Origin: Serripes groenlandicus
Taxonomy: Eukaryota; Mollusca; Bivalvia; Cardiida; Cardiidae
Assembly (NCBI GenBank): GCA_031761405.1
Contig: JASEVX010000005.1
Span: forward strand, 31,111,127-31,175,126
Direction of reading: 5' to 3'
Length of the DNA stretch: 64,000 nucleotides
Positions 1 to 12,143 of this stretch are shown one piece after another. A model generated the notes under the pieces. It had not been told where the DNA came from, ran no database searches, and saw only the letters and a program-made list of their open reading frames with translations. Both the position numbers and the translations under genes were made by a program. Numbering within the stretch: position 1 is the stretch's first letter; every line of letters begins with the position of its first letter.

Positions 1-417
1 ATACAACCTTAAAACACTTGGGTAAGAATATGGACAGCATCTGAAAATGCCAATTGAATAGAGTTAAAAACATTATTATAAAAGGAAATTGCTGATGCTG
101 AGCATTTCTCCATTTACCACAATATTTAAATAGTCATTTTTATCAGTCACGAAAACACATGATATTTTTGTGACCAACATTAGCGTACCTATCCTAGTTT
201 ACCATACAGTTGTCCGACGTCTGATCTTGAGATGTAGTATGGATACACAAGGTGGATTTGTACATAGGTTGACTTTCTCGATAGCTTTGATGTACTATTG
301 CAGTACATGTATATCCTCTAGATGTCACTAAAAAATAAGGAAGAAAATTAATATGGCTCTATATATGTTCATCCGATTCGATGAAAACGACATTGGACAT
401 ATATTAGAACCATAAGT

Positions 418-610
418 CAAGAGTTTATTACAGAGTTATTGCCCTTTATTACAACTGCTCAATTACCCAATGGGTTTTAATAACACCAAATTGATTGCCA
501 TCAAACACAATTAAAAAAGCTCTATTTTCTAGTTTTAACCAAGACAATACAGAAATGAATAAAACAAGAATAACCCGATCCATAACATTGTCATTTATAT
601 GTAGGTGCCA
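418..610 (+). repeat. 3' fragment of the dimeric-repeat element (see 16428-18408)
   Basis: It shares 'acagagttattgcccttt' and the downstream stretch 'ataacccgatccataacatt' with the 3' end of the element at 16.4-18.4 kb. The 5' part and most tandem units are missing. The remainder of 1-827 has no recognisable feature beyond a MITE remnant at about 655-745. Confidence 0.6.
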
Positions 611-654
611 TTTCTAAATGACACCTAAATATGACAAACTATATAATATCCCAT

Positions 655-745
655 ATGTAGATCTTTCTGAAGCCTCTGCAGCAATCGACTTTTGACATTG
701 TGGTAAAAGGAAAAATCGCATAATATTTTCAAGCCAATAACCTAT
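655..745 (+). repeat. Decayed family A MITE remnant
   Basis: It contains 'cctctgcagcaatcgacttt' and 'cattgtggtaaaaggaaaaa', matching the inner part of family A. The ends are lost. A sister copy of this remnant lies at 4745-4815. Confidence 0.45.
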
Positions 746-827
746 GAATTTCAGCTATCATACTCTCAACCCTATTCAATAATTATGTTTTAAATGGCAA
801 ATATTTAATGTATTTGAAAGGGACCGT

Positions 828-2468
828 TTGATCAGAAGAACGGCAAAGTACTAGGTACATAACTATAGTCAATTAATTTACATTCTATCCATTTCAAACT
901 TGGTGTGTAGGTAACTTATGACCTACAGATATGCAGTGCACCAATACCATAACTTTAGCATGCTGCGTTTGGAGTGTGTATATTTTTGCCTTTCCATGTT
1001 CTCACTTATTTATGATTTTCGCATGCAACACATTAGTTCCGTGAAATGCTCCTATTCGTTAATGAGTGCTTCCCCAAGCTGTGTAGTTTGTCTGGAGCGA
1101 CTGACTGTCTGTCAGTCTTTGTGTTCATCCATCCGTCCGTCTGTTACGGTTTGCATTAATGGGTCAAAACTTTGTTTCTGTTTCGCGGATCCATTTCAAA
1201 GTCGTCACATGTATACATTGGGATTAGGAGATCGATACAATATTTTGAACACAAATCTGATCTGGTTTTTTAGGTCTACACGCATTTTTTTCATTTCTTC
1301 GGTTATGGTCTCAATAGATGTCCAATGTATCAATTTAAGATTTGGTGTATAGGGAACTGAGAGCTACAGATGTGCAGTGCAAAAAGAAACATAACTCTAG
1401 CATGCTTTCGATTGGCTTTCATTTATCAGAATGATTACAATATACATTGTGGATCTTTAGTGATTTCTGAACTGGAAATATTTTAATCGCAGCTCGGTTT
1501 TTTGTCAATCTTTTGTCCTTCCTGATTTATTTTGTTTATAAAAGAAAAGGATCAAATTTGATAAATAAGGTATATGTTATTGGCAGGCAGTATGTGTTGC
1601 TTTACACATTTTTGGTTTAGTTGTTTTAAAGGTCATTGTTTATTGTTTCAACAAGGTTTGTCCATATTATCTATGCCATATATTTGCAACTTACATATGC
1701 CCCTATACCATAAATCAGGAAGGACAAAAGATTGACAAAAAACCGAGCAGCTATTAAAATATTTCCAGTTCAGAAATCACTAAAGATCCACAATGTATAT
1801 ATATTGTAATCATGCTGATAAATGAAAGCCAATCGAAAGCATGCTAGAGTTATGTTTCTTTTTGCATTGCACATCTGTAGCTCTCAGTTCCCTATACACC
1901 AAATCTTAAGTTGATACATTGGACATCTATTGAAACAATAACCGAAGAAATGAAAAACAGTTTACACCTAAAAAAACAGATCAGAGTTGTGTTCAAAATA
2001 TTGTATCGATCTCCTAATCCCAATGTATACGTGTGACGACTTCGAAATGGATCCGCGAAACAGAAACAAAGTTTTGACCCATTAATGCAAACCGTAACGG
2101 ACAGACGGACGGTTGGATGAACACAAAGACGGACAGACAGTCAGTCGCTCCGGACAAAGTACACAGCTCGGGGAAGCACCCACTAACGAACAAGGGCATT
2201 TCACGGAATGCATGTATTGCATGCGAAAGTAATATAATAAGTTAGAACATGGAAAAACAAAAATATACACACTCCAAACGCAGCATGCTAAAGTAATGGT
2301 AATGGTACACTGCAAATATGTAGGTCATAAGTTACCTACAAACCAAGTTTGAAATGGATACAATGGAAATTATATAAGACAATCGCTGAACTAAATAAGG
2401 AAAAATGGAGATAACTAAAATAAACAGACCAGAGTTATGTACCTAGTACTTGCCGTTCTTCTGACCAC
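828..2468. mobile_element. Fold-back element 1 (long inverted repeat)
   Basis: The left arm (about 828-1530) and right arm (about 1705-2468) are imperfect reverse complements around a spacer of about 175 bp. Inner arm ends read 'tgtccttcctgattta' and 'taaatcaggaaggacaaaa'; outer ends read 'cagaagaacggcaaagtac' and 'gtacttgccgttcttctg'. Short reading frames inside are mirror images of each other and not genes. No transposase is seen, so this is a non-autonomous fold-back or a palindromic duplication. Confidence 0.75.
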
Positions 2469-2470
2469 AC

Positions 2471-2727
2471 GGTATAAGTGTGGAATCCGCTGTGGTCGAG
2501 TGGTTAGCGTCGGGGATTTCGAAACCGGGTGTCCCGGGTTCGATCCCCAGTCGCGGCAATTCGGTCATGGTGGAGTGCCCTTGGGCAAGGCATATTTTCT
2601 AGCCTAGTACTGGTTTGTTCACCCAGGGATCATGAATAATAAAATTTAAATGCGCGCTAAATGACCTTAGCTGTCGATGCGCCATAAAACAATATACATT
2701 CATTCATTCATTCATGGTATAAGTGTG
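2471..2727 (+). mobile_element. tRNA-derived SINE with CATT tail and 12-bp target duplication
   Basis: The head has a tRNA-like A box (TGGTCGAGTGGTTAGCG) and B box (GGTTCGATCCC). The body contains 'cccttgggcaaggca' and the tail is (CATT)n. GGTATAAGTGTG flanks it on both sides (2471-2482 and 2716-2727). The related sequence at 5375-5386 carries this site once, uninterrupted. The acceptor stem pairs only with wobbles and the T stem has a mismatch, so it is a SINE head and not a functional tRNA gene. Confidence 0.85.
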
Positions 2728-3290
2728 ACCACTTTGAAATAAATCTGCCATACAGTTACAACGTGTTGACCAATACATGCAATATATGACGGACAGACGA
2801 ATACACATTCAGGCAGACAGCTGGCCGGACGCCGGATTATACCTCCAAGCTTTACGGACAGAGACAACTCATAAAGTATTGATTACAGAAGACTGGTTCG
2901 ATGCGTCTCCGAAATGGGACCGTACAAGGTTAATTTACAAAAATCTATTTATACAACATTTCTAGTTTATTTGTCAACAGATACATCTAGGACTATATTA
3001 CACGTTGACGGACGTTGAGTCTTCAATTAACGGAAATGCAATACTCGCCGAGCTATGTGCGATAACAATCACAAAGTTATCTGCTTATTATTCATTTCAC
3101 TTTGAATTTACATTTATAAAGAGACATTTTAAGCTAACTTTCTATTGTACTTCATTCAAACTGGTGTAACTGACAACCAGAAAATTAACTATGTCACCGT
3201 AGAAATGTATGCATGTAACATTTAAAGGATCACTTTGCAAATGAATCGCACAATATCTTCAAGCCAAGACCATAGGAACAACGGCTCTTT
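2728..3290 (+). repeat. Duplicated segment, sister to 5387-5528 and 4268-4505
   Basis: Positions 2728-2870 match 5387-5528, and about 3046-3270 match about 4268-4505 as direct repeats. The order differs between copies, so the region has been rearranged. Nothing here looks coding. Confidence 0.65.
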
Positions 3291-3329
3291 TTGACACAAT
3301 GTTTTCAACTCGATTGACTATTGAATGCG

Positions 3330-5370
3330 GGCGATTGTCTCAATTAATTTCCATTCTATCCATTTCAAACTTGGTGTGTAGGTAACTTATGACCTACAGA
3401 TATGCAGTGCACCATTACCATAACTTTAGCATGCTGCGTTTGGAGTGTGTATATTTTTGCCTTTCCATGTTCTCACTTATTTTTGATTTTCGCATGCATC
3501 ACATGCGTTCCGTAAAATGCTCTTATTCGTTAATGAGTGCTTCCCCCAAGCTGTGTACTTTGTCTGGAGCGACTGACTGTCTGTCAGTCTTTGTGTTCAT
3601 CCATCCGTCCGTCTGTCCGTTACGGTTTGCATTAATGGGTCAAAACTTTGTTTCTGTTTCGCGGATCCATTTCAAAGTCGCCAAACGTATACATTGGAAT
3701 TTGGAGATCAATACAATATTTTGAACACAAAATCTAATCTGGTTTTTTAGGTGTAAACACATTTTTTTATTTCTTCGGTTATTGTTTCAATAGATGTCCA
3801 ATGTATCAACTTAAGATTTGGTGTATAGGGAACTGAGAGCTACAGATGTGCAATGCAAAAAGAAACATAACTCTAGCATGCTTTCGATTGGCTTTCATTT
3901 GTCAGCATGATTACAATATATATACATTGTGGATCTTTAGTGATTTCTGAACTGGAAATATTTTAATAGCTGCTCGGTTTTTTGTCAATCTTTTGTCCTT
4001 CCTGATTTATTTTGTTTATACAAGAAAAGGGTCAAACTTTGATAAATAAGGTATATGTTATTGGCAGGCAGTATGTGTTGCTTCACACATTTTTGGTTTG
4101 GTTTGTTTTAAAGGTCATTGTTTATTGTTTCAACAAGGTTTGTCCATATTATCTATGCCATATATTTTCAACTTACATATGCCCCTATACCATTAGCGCT
4201 TTCAGCGCTTTGATTAAGAACTGTAGTGACCAGGCATACAGGTCAGACCCTGTTGTTTGACGTTTCTCGTTACTCGCCAAGATATGTGCGATAACAATCA
4301 CAAAAGTTATCTGCTGATTATTAATTTCACTTTGAATTTACATTTAAAAAGAGACATTTTAAGCTAACTTTCTATTGTACTTCATTCAACCGGTGTAACT
4401 GACAAACAGAAAATTAACTTTGTCCCCGTAGAAATGCACGCATGTAACATTTAAAGGATCACTTCGCAAATGAATCGCACAATATCTTCAAGCAAGACCG
4501 TAGGAATTTCAGTTATTTCACAACGCTTCCTGGGTAATTTACCAGAATTACTACTGTTATCCATGTTATGATGTCACTCTGCTCAATGTTATGTTTAACA
4601 GCAAATTTAAACCGTATTTCGCTTGTATGTGGGCATAAGTAATGCTTATTCATGATAACTGCAGGGGTAACTAACAATTCTAGGCTAGGAAAACAGATTA
4701 ATATCGAGTGGCATTCAAAGCCTTCCTTGCATAATTAACTTTATCCCACATGTAGATCTCGAGGCTTTCTGAAGCCTCTGCAGCAATCGACTTTCGACAT
4801 TGTAACAAAAGGAAAGCGCCGATGGTATAGGGGCATATGTAAGTTGTAAACGAAGAAATGAAAAACTGAGTTTACACCTAAAAAAACAGATCAGATTTGT
4901 GTTCAAAATATTGTATCGATCTCCTAATCCCAATGTATACTTGTGACGACTTTGAAATGGATCCGCGAAACAGAAACAAAGTTTTGACCCATTAATGCAA
5001 ACCGTAACGGACAGACGGACGGTTGGATGAACACAAAGACGGACAGACAGTCAGTCGCTCCGGACAAAGTACACAGCTCGGGGAAGCACCCACAAACGAA
5101 CAAGGGCATTTCACGGAATGCATGTATTGCATGCGAAAGTAATATAATAAGTTAGAACATGGAAAAACAAAAATATACACACTCCAAACGCAGCATGCTA
5201 AAGTAATGGTACACTGCAAATATGTAGGTCATAAGTTACCTACAAACCAAGTTTGAAATGGATACAATGGAAATTATATAAGACAATCGCTGAACTAAAT
5301 AAGGAAAAATGGAGATAACTAAAATAAGCAGACCAGAGTTATGTACCTAGTACTTGCCGTTCTCCTGACC
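3330..5370. mobile_element. Fold-back element 2, right arm partly deleted
   Basis: The left arm (about 3335-4200) is a direct copy of fold-back element 1. The right arm (about 4820-5370) is its inverse but lacks the part corresponding to about 1711-1950. Between them (4200-4820) lies unrelated or duplicated DNA. Identity to element 1 is high over hundreds of bases, so the duplication is fairly recent. Confidence 0.7.
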
Positions 5371-6347
5371 ACACGGTATAAGTGTGACCATTTGAAATAA
5401 ATCTGCCATACAGTTACAACGTGTTGACCAATACATGCAATATATGACGGACAGACGAATGCACTTTCAGGCAAACAGCTGGCCGGACGCCGGATTATAC
5501 CTCCAAGCTTTACAGACAGAGACAACTCATTAGTCGCCGGGCAGAAGCCCGCGACTTCTATTTTTAACAGGTTTTCGGAAATGACATGGGAGGGGGGATT
5601 ATTATTAGAAAGAAACAATTTGTTAACTCTTTCCTATAAATTACAAACTATATAGATATGTAGATATACCTTGAAAACATTGAACAAATCTGTAGAGGTT
5701 GCCTTTGAAAATACCTGGACAAATATGTGGAAAATCGGAGTGAAAGTATAATTATTAAATAATCTGAAGAAGACATCTTTCAAAAGATCGTATCATGAAC
5801 ATTTCTTTTTGCCACATTATTTTCAAATGTACTCTCCTACAGATGTTTCAAATGTCCTCTACTACATTCTGAAAATGTATAAATCAAGACAACAAAACGA
5901 AAGATTTTGAAAATACAGAGAGGAAAACTGTGCCACATTAAGAACTTTTCATGATTTCATATTTTGAAACATATCTGCTTAGAAAATATAACAATAGTAC
6001 CAAGGAGCGCACGCCATTGCTCGTCTGTTGAAAAGTCGAAAAGTAGGCATTTCTGAATAATCATTAATATATTTCACAGAATTTATTATGAGCAATGTCT
6101 TCGTTTGCTACAATGTCTTCAGAGAGATAACTTACCTGTCACATCAAGTTAAGGAACTTATTTAATCCTGTTTAACTTTAGAGCACGAGTGTCTTTGTTA
6201 GCGTGTAGATAGATGTACGATGAACATGTAAAGCCTAGTGAGTGAACTGAACGCTAACATTCCCGCGAAATTCGTCTTGAGCCAATCAGAAAATTGTTGT
6301 TTATGCAAATTTAGATGTTTCTTGAATACCATGCACGTGAAATGTGT

Positions 6348-6600
6348 TAACCCTTTTCATCATTTAGACAGCGTTTACGCCTCTGCAGCAGACGATTTTA
6401 AAACAGGATAAATTGCTTAAGTTTATTATTTTTTCCTTTTACCAAAATGTTCATCTCTATTCATCGAGTTTGCAAATATATTATGTGATAATATTCAATA
6501 ACCCTTTCCCATATATGCCAAATATGCAGCAGATAACTTTAAAATATTTATCAGACAACTTTGAAAATATTTAAAGTCTACTGCCGAAAATAAAGTTTTA
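6348..6600 (+). repeat. Decayed family A MITE fragments
   Basis: 'ttaacccttttcatcattta', 'cgcctctgcagcagacga' and a second 'ataaccctttcccatata' start with 'atgcagcagataacttt' follow each other. They look like remnants of two old copies. Confidence 0.5.
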
Positions 6601-6930
6601 AACCGTGCTTATCTCTTTCCATCAATTTTGTTAAGTAAAGTTTATAAAGTTAAACACACCATTAACATTACGTGAGTCTGTCCAAGCAATGTTAATAGTA
6701 AAGATCAGAGCAAACTCAATCTGTTCAGCTTGATCAAAGCCTCCACATAATAATTTTTAAATGGTATTTGGGACATAGACAGACAGATATATATTCTACC
6801 ATTTCCTACATGTAGACGCATTTATATATACATCTGCAGCATATATAGTTTTTAAAGCATTGTGGAAAAAAGAAAATGTTCTTAAAATGAGCAATATATT
6901 TCTCTTTTTGCCAAACTGTTCAACACATTT

Positions 6931-6951
6931 CATATATATATATATATATAT
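6931..6951. repeat. (AT)n microsatellite
   Basis: About ten perfect AT dinucleotides. Confidence 0.9.
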
Positions 6952-7302
6952 TGCATACGAGTTCTCTTATGCATCTGCTTCAGATTTGTTGTATATGGGA
7001 AAGACCTCTAAATATTGAAGTCTTTAGTCTTAGAGATGCATCAGTATTTTCTTTTGGCCAAACTGTTTTCAGCACATTTCAATAGTTTTCTAAGTCGTCC
7101 GCATCAGATGTGTTGTATGTGAGAAAGGGCTAGCCTCTAAATATGGGAGGATTGGGTCTATCCGTGGTTAATTTATCAATATTCAACTCAACTCAATTTG
7201 AGTTGTTGTAATCCGTGATATGTGTTCGCTCACCAATTAAATATCCAGTATTGGGGGTGCAAAGCACATGCAGACATTAATCCGTGCATTCTCTGACCCT
7301 TA

Positions 7303-7446
7303 CACAGCCCTTCTTACGATTTTTGATATTTCATCTTGCTGTGTAGGCCGCAAAGCTGCAAAAAAAAGTTGAACACCTAGTTCTCGTAATTTGTAGAAGA
7401 AACCGTCATGCCACACCCGGTCAAATGCTTGACGAGCATTTAAAAG
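7303..7446 (-). pseudogene. LINE reverse-transcriptase fragment (Jockey/CR1-like motif A)
   Basis: On the minus strand a 48-codon open stretch reads ...ARQAFDRVWHDGFFYKL..., then RELGV. The string AFDRVWHDG(L/F)(L/F)YKL is the conserved palm motif A region of non-LTR retrotransposon reverse transcriptases, with the first catalytic Asp in 'FD'. The frame ends at a stop (7300-7302). No YADD box or endonuclease was found nearby, so this is a short dead fragment. Confidence 0.75.
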
Positions 7447-9144
7447 GCAAAAAAAAAAAACGCTTTAATATTGGCTTTTTAAAAGTGCTGTATACTCTCT
7501 TTCAAAACGAAAGAAGTCATTCACCTATCCATGTTTGATAGAAAATCGCCCTGTAATGAATACAAGAGAAAGTTGATGCAACGCATCAATGTCGCCGAAA
7601 ATCCATTCTGCAATTATGCATAACACTAACATTATAGTAGTTGAATAAACAGTTATCAACTGAGGGGCTTTTGGAACATCAGGGGTGGGGTCAAGTGAAA
7701 ATGTATCATAACTTGCATTGTTTTATCAACGAAGTGAATGATAATTGAAGCCTTTCATTGTTTATGATCAATCTCCATTCCCAAGTAGGTTGACCATACA
7801 CACAACCAACTAATTATTGATCATAAACAGTAATGGAAATGAGTAATCTTGCCAATCATTAGTCTTAGTATGTATATAGTGCTTTCATTAAGGAATAATT
7901 ATAAGATTTGTGAATTTCACATACACTTTTCAAGATGTTTTTTCAGAATATTTGAATTTTATTATTTTTCAATAAAACCGCAAAACAGACAATTTAGGAT
8001 TTGCATGCAATAGCACGTCATTTTACCTTTCCTCTATTAAAGTCGACAGTGGACACCTTTGCAAGCAATCTACTTTTAAAACAATGAGATAAGGGTTAAA
8101 TCGCTGAAGACATGAGCTTTCTCTTTTTCTCAAAATGATATTAGCTTGGCATCCTAATTGTATAATACTTTAACAAATGTTGAAATGTAGTCCAATATTT
8201 ATAAATTAGACCACCTTCGAAATATAATATCAACTAAACAGTTAAATCTCATTGAAATTGTTGTATAATTTAAACTTAATTTCGAAGATAAACTGAGCCC
8301 TACAACATGTTAATTTATTTTAATTCTTTCCTTCCTTTTTTATAATGAAAATAACAAACTACTCATGTTTTAAAATTATATTATGATGAGCGCCCTTGTG
8401 TCAATGGTGCATAACAATATGCAGATCGGAAGCAATATGCCTTTAGGGAATTAAATGACACATTTAAAATTGTCAAGGACGAAATAATTTTGTACGAAAG
8501 ACCCGATTCTTTCTTATTCGCAGACGTATCGTTCTTGAAACTCTCTTTATAGGCAGAGAGTGTTCGTGTAAATAAACATTTTAAATCACCTATGATTTAC
8601 TATTTGTAAGTGAGTGTAAAGAGCGGCTCTCTGCAAAGGAGATTTATCTACGCAGTTGATATTCGCGAGTCACGCGATCCAACAGTTTTAGCTTAGAAAC
8701 AGTTCATATTTTAAAAATATATTGATAAACATTATAAAATGCCTTCTTCACAAATCAAGACATCTCTTTGAACATGAAAATAACATTCAGTAAGTTAAAA
8801 TTTCCATTAAAAGGAGAATATTCGACGTCATTTTCATCTCGATATTTACACATAAGAGTCTGCTGCAAGCAGGTGCGCGTGTGTAAACAAATTAGACTGT
8901 GCGACGTAAAGGTGTGTAGTTATCGCCTTTTGATTACACGTAGTATATAGTGTAAAATAAAGTATTTCAGTCTAGCTAATAGGGACTGTTTTGTCTTCGT
9001 AAATAAAACAAAAAAACATAAATGCGAGTCAAAATAAAGAAACTGAAAAAAATTAAAACATCGGAATATTTATTTCATTTTAGATGTGTCATTACTTAGT
9101 GTTTTTAAACGAACACCATTGTAATATGTTCAAGACATCTAAAT
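7447..9144. other. No gene seen; AT-rich interior of the 3.7-kb block
   Basis: Only short stop-rich frames occur. An imperfect inverted pair around 7740-7825 (ATTGTTTATGATCAAT and ATTGATCATAAACAGT) is visible, and nothing else is recognised. Confidence 0.5.
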
Positions 9145-9582
9145 GTGTTTCTTTCTAATAATAATCCCCCCTCCCATGTCATTTCCGAAAACCTATTAAA
9201 AATAGAAGTCGCGGGCTTCTGCCCGGCGACTAATAACGGTTTATCAATTGATACGTGCAGTCCCCTGAATAAAACACGTTTCATATCATTTCAACAAAGA
9301 CGAAGTAAGGGTAATGGCTGGATAATTATTCGAATTACTGTCTCCACTTGTATATACGGTCAAACTTATACCCGGTTTAAGAACTGTAGGAACATAAGCA
9401 TAACAATGCACCAAATCAAATAAAAATAGTACGTAATGTTTTAACATTAGCCGATCATGTAAAAGATACCTTTTTTAAAAAAAACATTGCGGCAAAATAA
9501 GTCCGTTGCAGATACATCGGTAACTGGAAAATGTTCACCTCTGATCACAATGTTCTCAAAAGAGTGTAGGACTTAAACTTCC

Positions 9583-9690
9583 ATACTATCCCTTTTCCAA
9601 CAGAGAAAAGTAGGGAATTTAACCCCTTTTCCAACAGAGAAAGGCAGGGCGTGACGTTTAACCCCTTTTCCAACAGAGAAAAGCTCCCTA
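9583..9690 (+). repeat. Short tandem repeat, three units with 'ccttttccaacagagaaa'
   Basis: Three units of about 35-45 bp share CCTTTTCCAACAGAGAAA preceded by TTTAACCC or TATCC. The minus-strand frame through it (LLEKGLN repeated) is a product of the repeat. Confidence 0.6.
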
Positions 9691-10229
9691 AGGAGTTTAA
9701 CCCCGTTTTCAAAAGTATTGCATTGATATGGAGCCGTTTTGGGGTAAATATTTCAAGCACACCGTTGCATTTGGTTTGTAAAATAAGATGAACACTCCAT
9801 TTTACTTTCCCACATACAAACGAAATAAAAAAAACCCACACATATATAACCTAATAAATTTAGAACAGTTAAATCAAACAGATACAGATTCAATACCATA
9901 TACATGTAAACACATGTCTAAAATGTCGACTTAACATAGCCAGATTTAAACTGCGTGCATGCTTTGATTGTGAGAACTGATAAATATACAATCGAAACAA
10001 TGTGAATTCCGTGACTTTACACAGGCGGCGATACTAATTCATATATTTGGGCGCAGACACAGATGACTTTTGACGCATCTTAAACGGCGGAGGGGGTTAC
10101 GGAATTGCATTATGTTTTGCCGGGGGAATGAAGTCTTGATAAGTCCGCCGTATCGGTGTAATCTGACCATGATACACTGTAACAAACGCGCGTTTAAAAA
10201 TAAATAGGAACTTGCCTGTTTGGTGGTGT
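9691..10229. other. No feature recognised
   Basis: Non-repetitive AT-rich DNA with frequent stops in all frames. Confidence 0.4.
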
Positions 10230-10350
10230 AGACTGGAGTGTAAGAGTTTCCTTGGCACTCAGGTGTGTGGGGTTAGCATTATGACCGACTCGCTCGTGTC
10301 AGGATGAATGGACCAGTAAGCCTATAAAACTACGAAGGTAACGACGTGGT
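10230..10350 (+). mobile_element. 5'-truncated SINE (type 3)
   Basis: It matches the body of the SINE at 12925 ('gttagcattatgaccgactc', 'tgtcaggatgaatg', 'aaccagtaa'-like), but the tRNA head is missing, as expected for truncated reverse transcription. Confidence 0.55.
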
Positions 10351-10772
10351 TTAACTAATAAATCGTTGAAAGAAAAGTAATACACCAGAAAACAAATTGA
10401 TTTCTTTCGGGGCTGTCTCAAAGGCGAGGGTAAATCCAGTTAACGTCTCAAATACATATAGGTGCTCGAATCTAAAACCCCAAACATGAACATGTTATCC
10501 GCCCCATCAAGATACACTATTAAGACTCTAAAATAAATCAAAGCGCCGATGGCACTGTAGTGGCGATCGTATAGAAAATTCTGCAAAGTAACAAGCAGTA
10601 TCTCGGTGTAGGCCTTGCGATTTTCAATAATAGTGCACTCTGGTGCGGGTAAATTTGCACCTTTTGACAGTATAATAATGTTAGTTTGCCAGAATGTTGT
10701 CTTGGTGATTTTTAGGTAACGTTCTAAAATTGGTCATGATGTGTTCAAAATAAGGCCATTCCAAATTTAAGA

Positions 10773-12143
10773 AAAATCTAGTTTGGTACTCGATAGACTA
10801 CCGTTTTAGCTCATTAGAATGTTTGACTTGGTTATTTGTAATCTAAATTATTTTGGTTATCACATGTTTATCACCAGGTCGCTCGACCATATTAAGACAA
10901 AATATTGTGTACACTTAAGAAATGGCTAAATTATCATAGAAAGGAGAGAAAACAGTATCCATTAGTTTGGTGTTTGTTTCAATGATGTCCGATATTGAAC
11001 AGGTCTGTTCAATTTAGTTCCTTCACATTCTCCATAGAAATGTTAAACTGCTTTGAAAAAAAAATTGAGAGCAAAACCAAACACAAAAAATGCTCATAAA
11101 GCACAATTTCTCTATTTGCCAAACTGTTCAATTGATACAAATATATGGTACGTGAAGTTAGGTTGACGAGTGACGAACTGTGACATTTTTTCTAAAACTT
11201 TATTTAAGATAATGTATATGGACGTATTAAATGCAAGTTAGGCCCTATTTCATGTTTCATGGCGATCAGTCATTCAGAAGAGCTTCGTCAATTCGTCAAC
11301 TCGTCAATTTAGTTGACGAAATTGACGAACAAAACATTTTTCTAAAAACTTTAATTCTTTCCGTTAGATAATGTATCTGGACGTATTGAATGCAAATTAT
11401 ACCCTAGTTCATGTTTCATAGCGATCAGTCAATAAAAACAGCTTCGTCAACTCGAAAATCTAGTTTGGTACTCGATAGACTACCGTTTTAGCTCATTAGA
11501 ATGTTTGTCTTGGTTATTTGTAATCTAAATTGTTTTGGTTATTACATGTTTATCACCAGGTCGCTCGACCATATTAAGATAAAATATTTTGTACACTTAA
11601 GAAATGACTAAATTATCATAGAAAGGAGAGAAAACAGTATCCATTAGTTTGATGTTTGTTTCAATGATGTCCGATATTGTACAGGTCTGTTCAATTTAGT
11701 TCCTTCACATTCTCCATAGAAATGTTAAACTGATTTGAAAAAAAAAATGAGAGCAAAACCAAACACAAAAAATGCTCATAAAGCACAATTTCTCTTTTTG
11801 CCAAACTGTTCAATTGATACAAATATAAGGTCTGTGAAGTTAGGTTGACGAGTGACGAACTGTGACATTTTTTCTAAAAACTTTATTTCTTTCTTTAAGA
11901 TAATGTATATGGACGTATTAAATGCAAGTTAGGCCCTATTTCATGTTTCATGGCGATCAGTCATTCAGAAGCTTAGTCAATTCGTCAACTCGTCAATTTA
12001 GTTGACGAAATTGACGAACAAAATTTTTTTCTAAAAACTTTAATTCTTTCCGTTAGATAATGTATCTGGACGTATTGAATGCAAATTATGCCCTAGTTCA
12101 TGTTTCATAGCGATCAGTCAATAAAAACAGCTTCGTCAACTCG
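10773..12143 (+). repeat. Direct duplication, two units of about 685 bp
   Basis: Unit 1 (10773-11454) and unit 2 (11455-12143) both begin 'aaaatctagtttggtactcg' and end in 'cagcttcgtcaactcg'. Differences are scattered substitutions and small indels. No coding frame is conserved between the units. Confidence 0.8.

Larger units (their letters stand above)
5529..9233. mobile_element. 3.7-kb block bounded by 89-bp near-perfect inverted repeats
   Basis: The left repeat (5529-5617) and right repeat (9145-9233) are reverse complements with one visible mismatch. Each starts ATTAGTCGCCGGGC and carries a hairpin-forming GTCGCCGGGC...GCCCGCGAC motif at its outer end. The inside has no long reading frame apart from a LINE reverse-transcriptase fragment. 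No clear target duplication is visible outside the repeats. It could be a non-autonomous DNA transposon, or two inverted copies of a smaller element trapping unrelated DNA. Confidence 0.6.

Noticed and set aside
918..1352. 144-codon frame on the + strand
   Set aside because: It lies in a fold-back arm. The sister copy at 3389 breaks the frame, and composition is cysteine/serine-rich noise.
2483..2560. tRNA gene (Ser-like head)
   Set aside because: The A and B boxes are present, but the acceptor stem relies on G-U pairs, the T stem has a mismatch, and a SINE body, CATT tail and target duplication follow.
5319..5618. 99-codon minus-strand frame and its partner at 9145-9423
   Set aside because: Both share the same first 30 residues only because they read through the 89-bp inverted repeat; no coding evidence.
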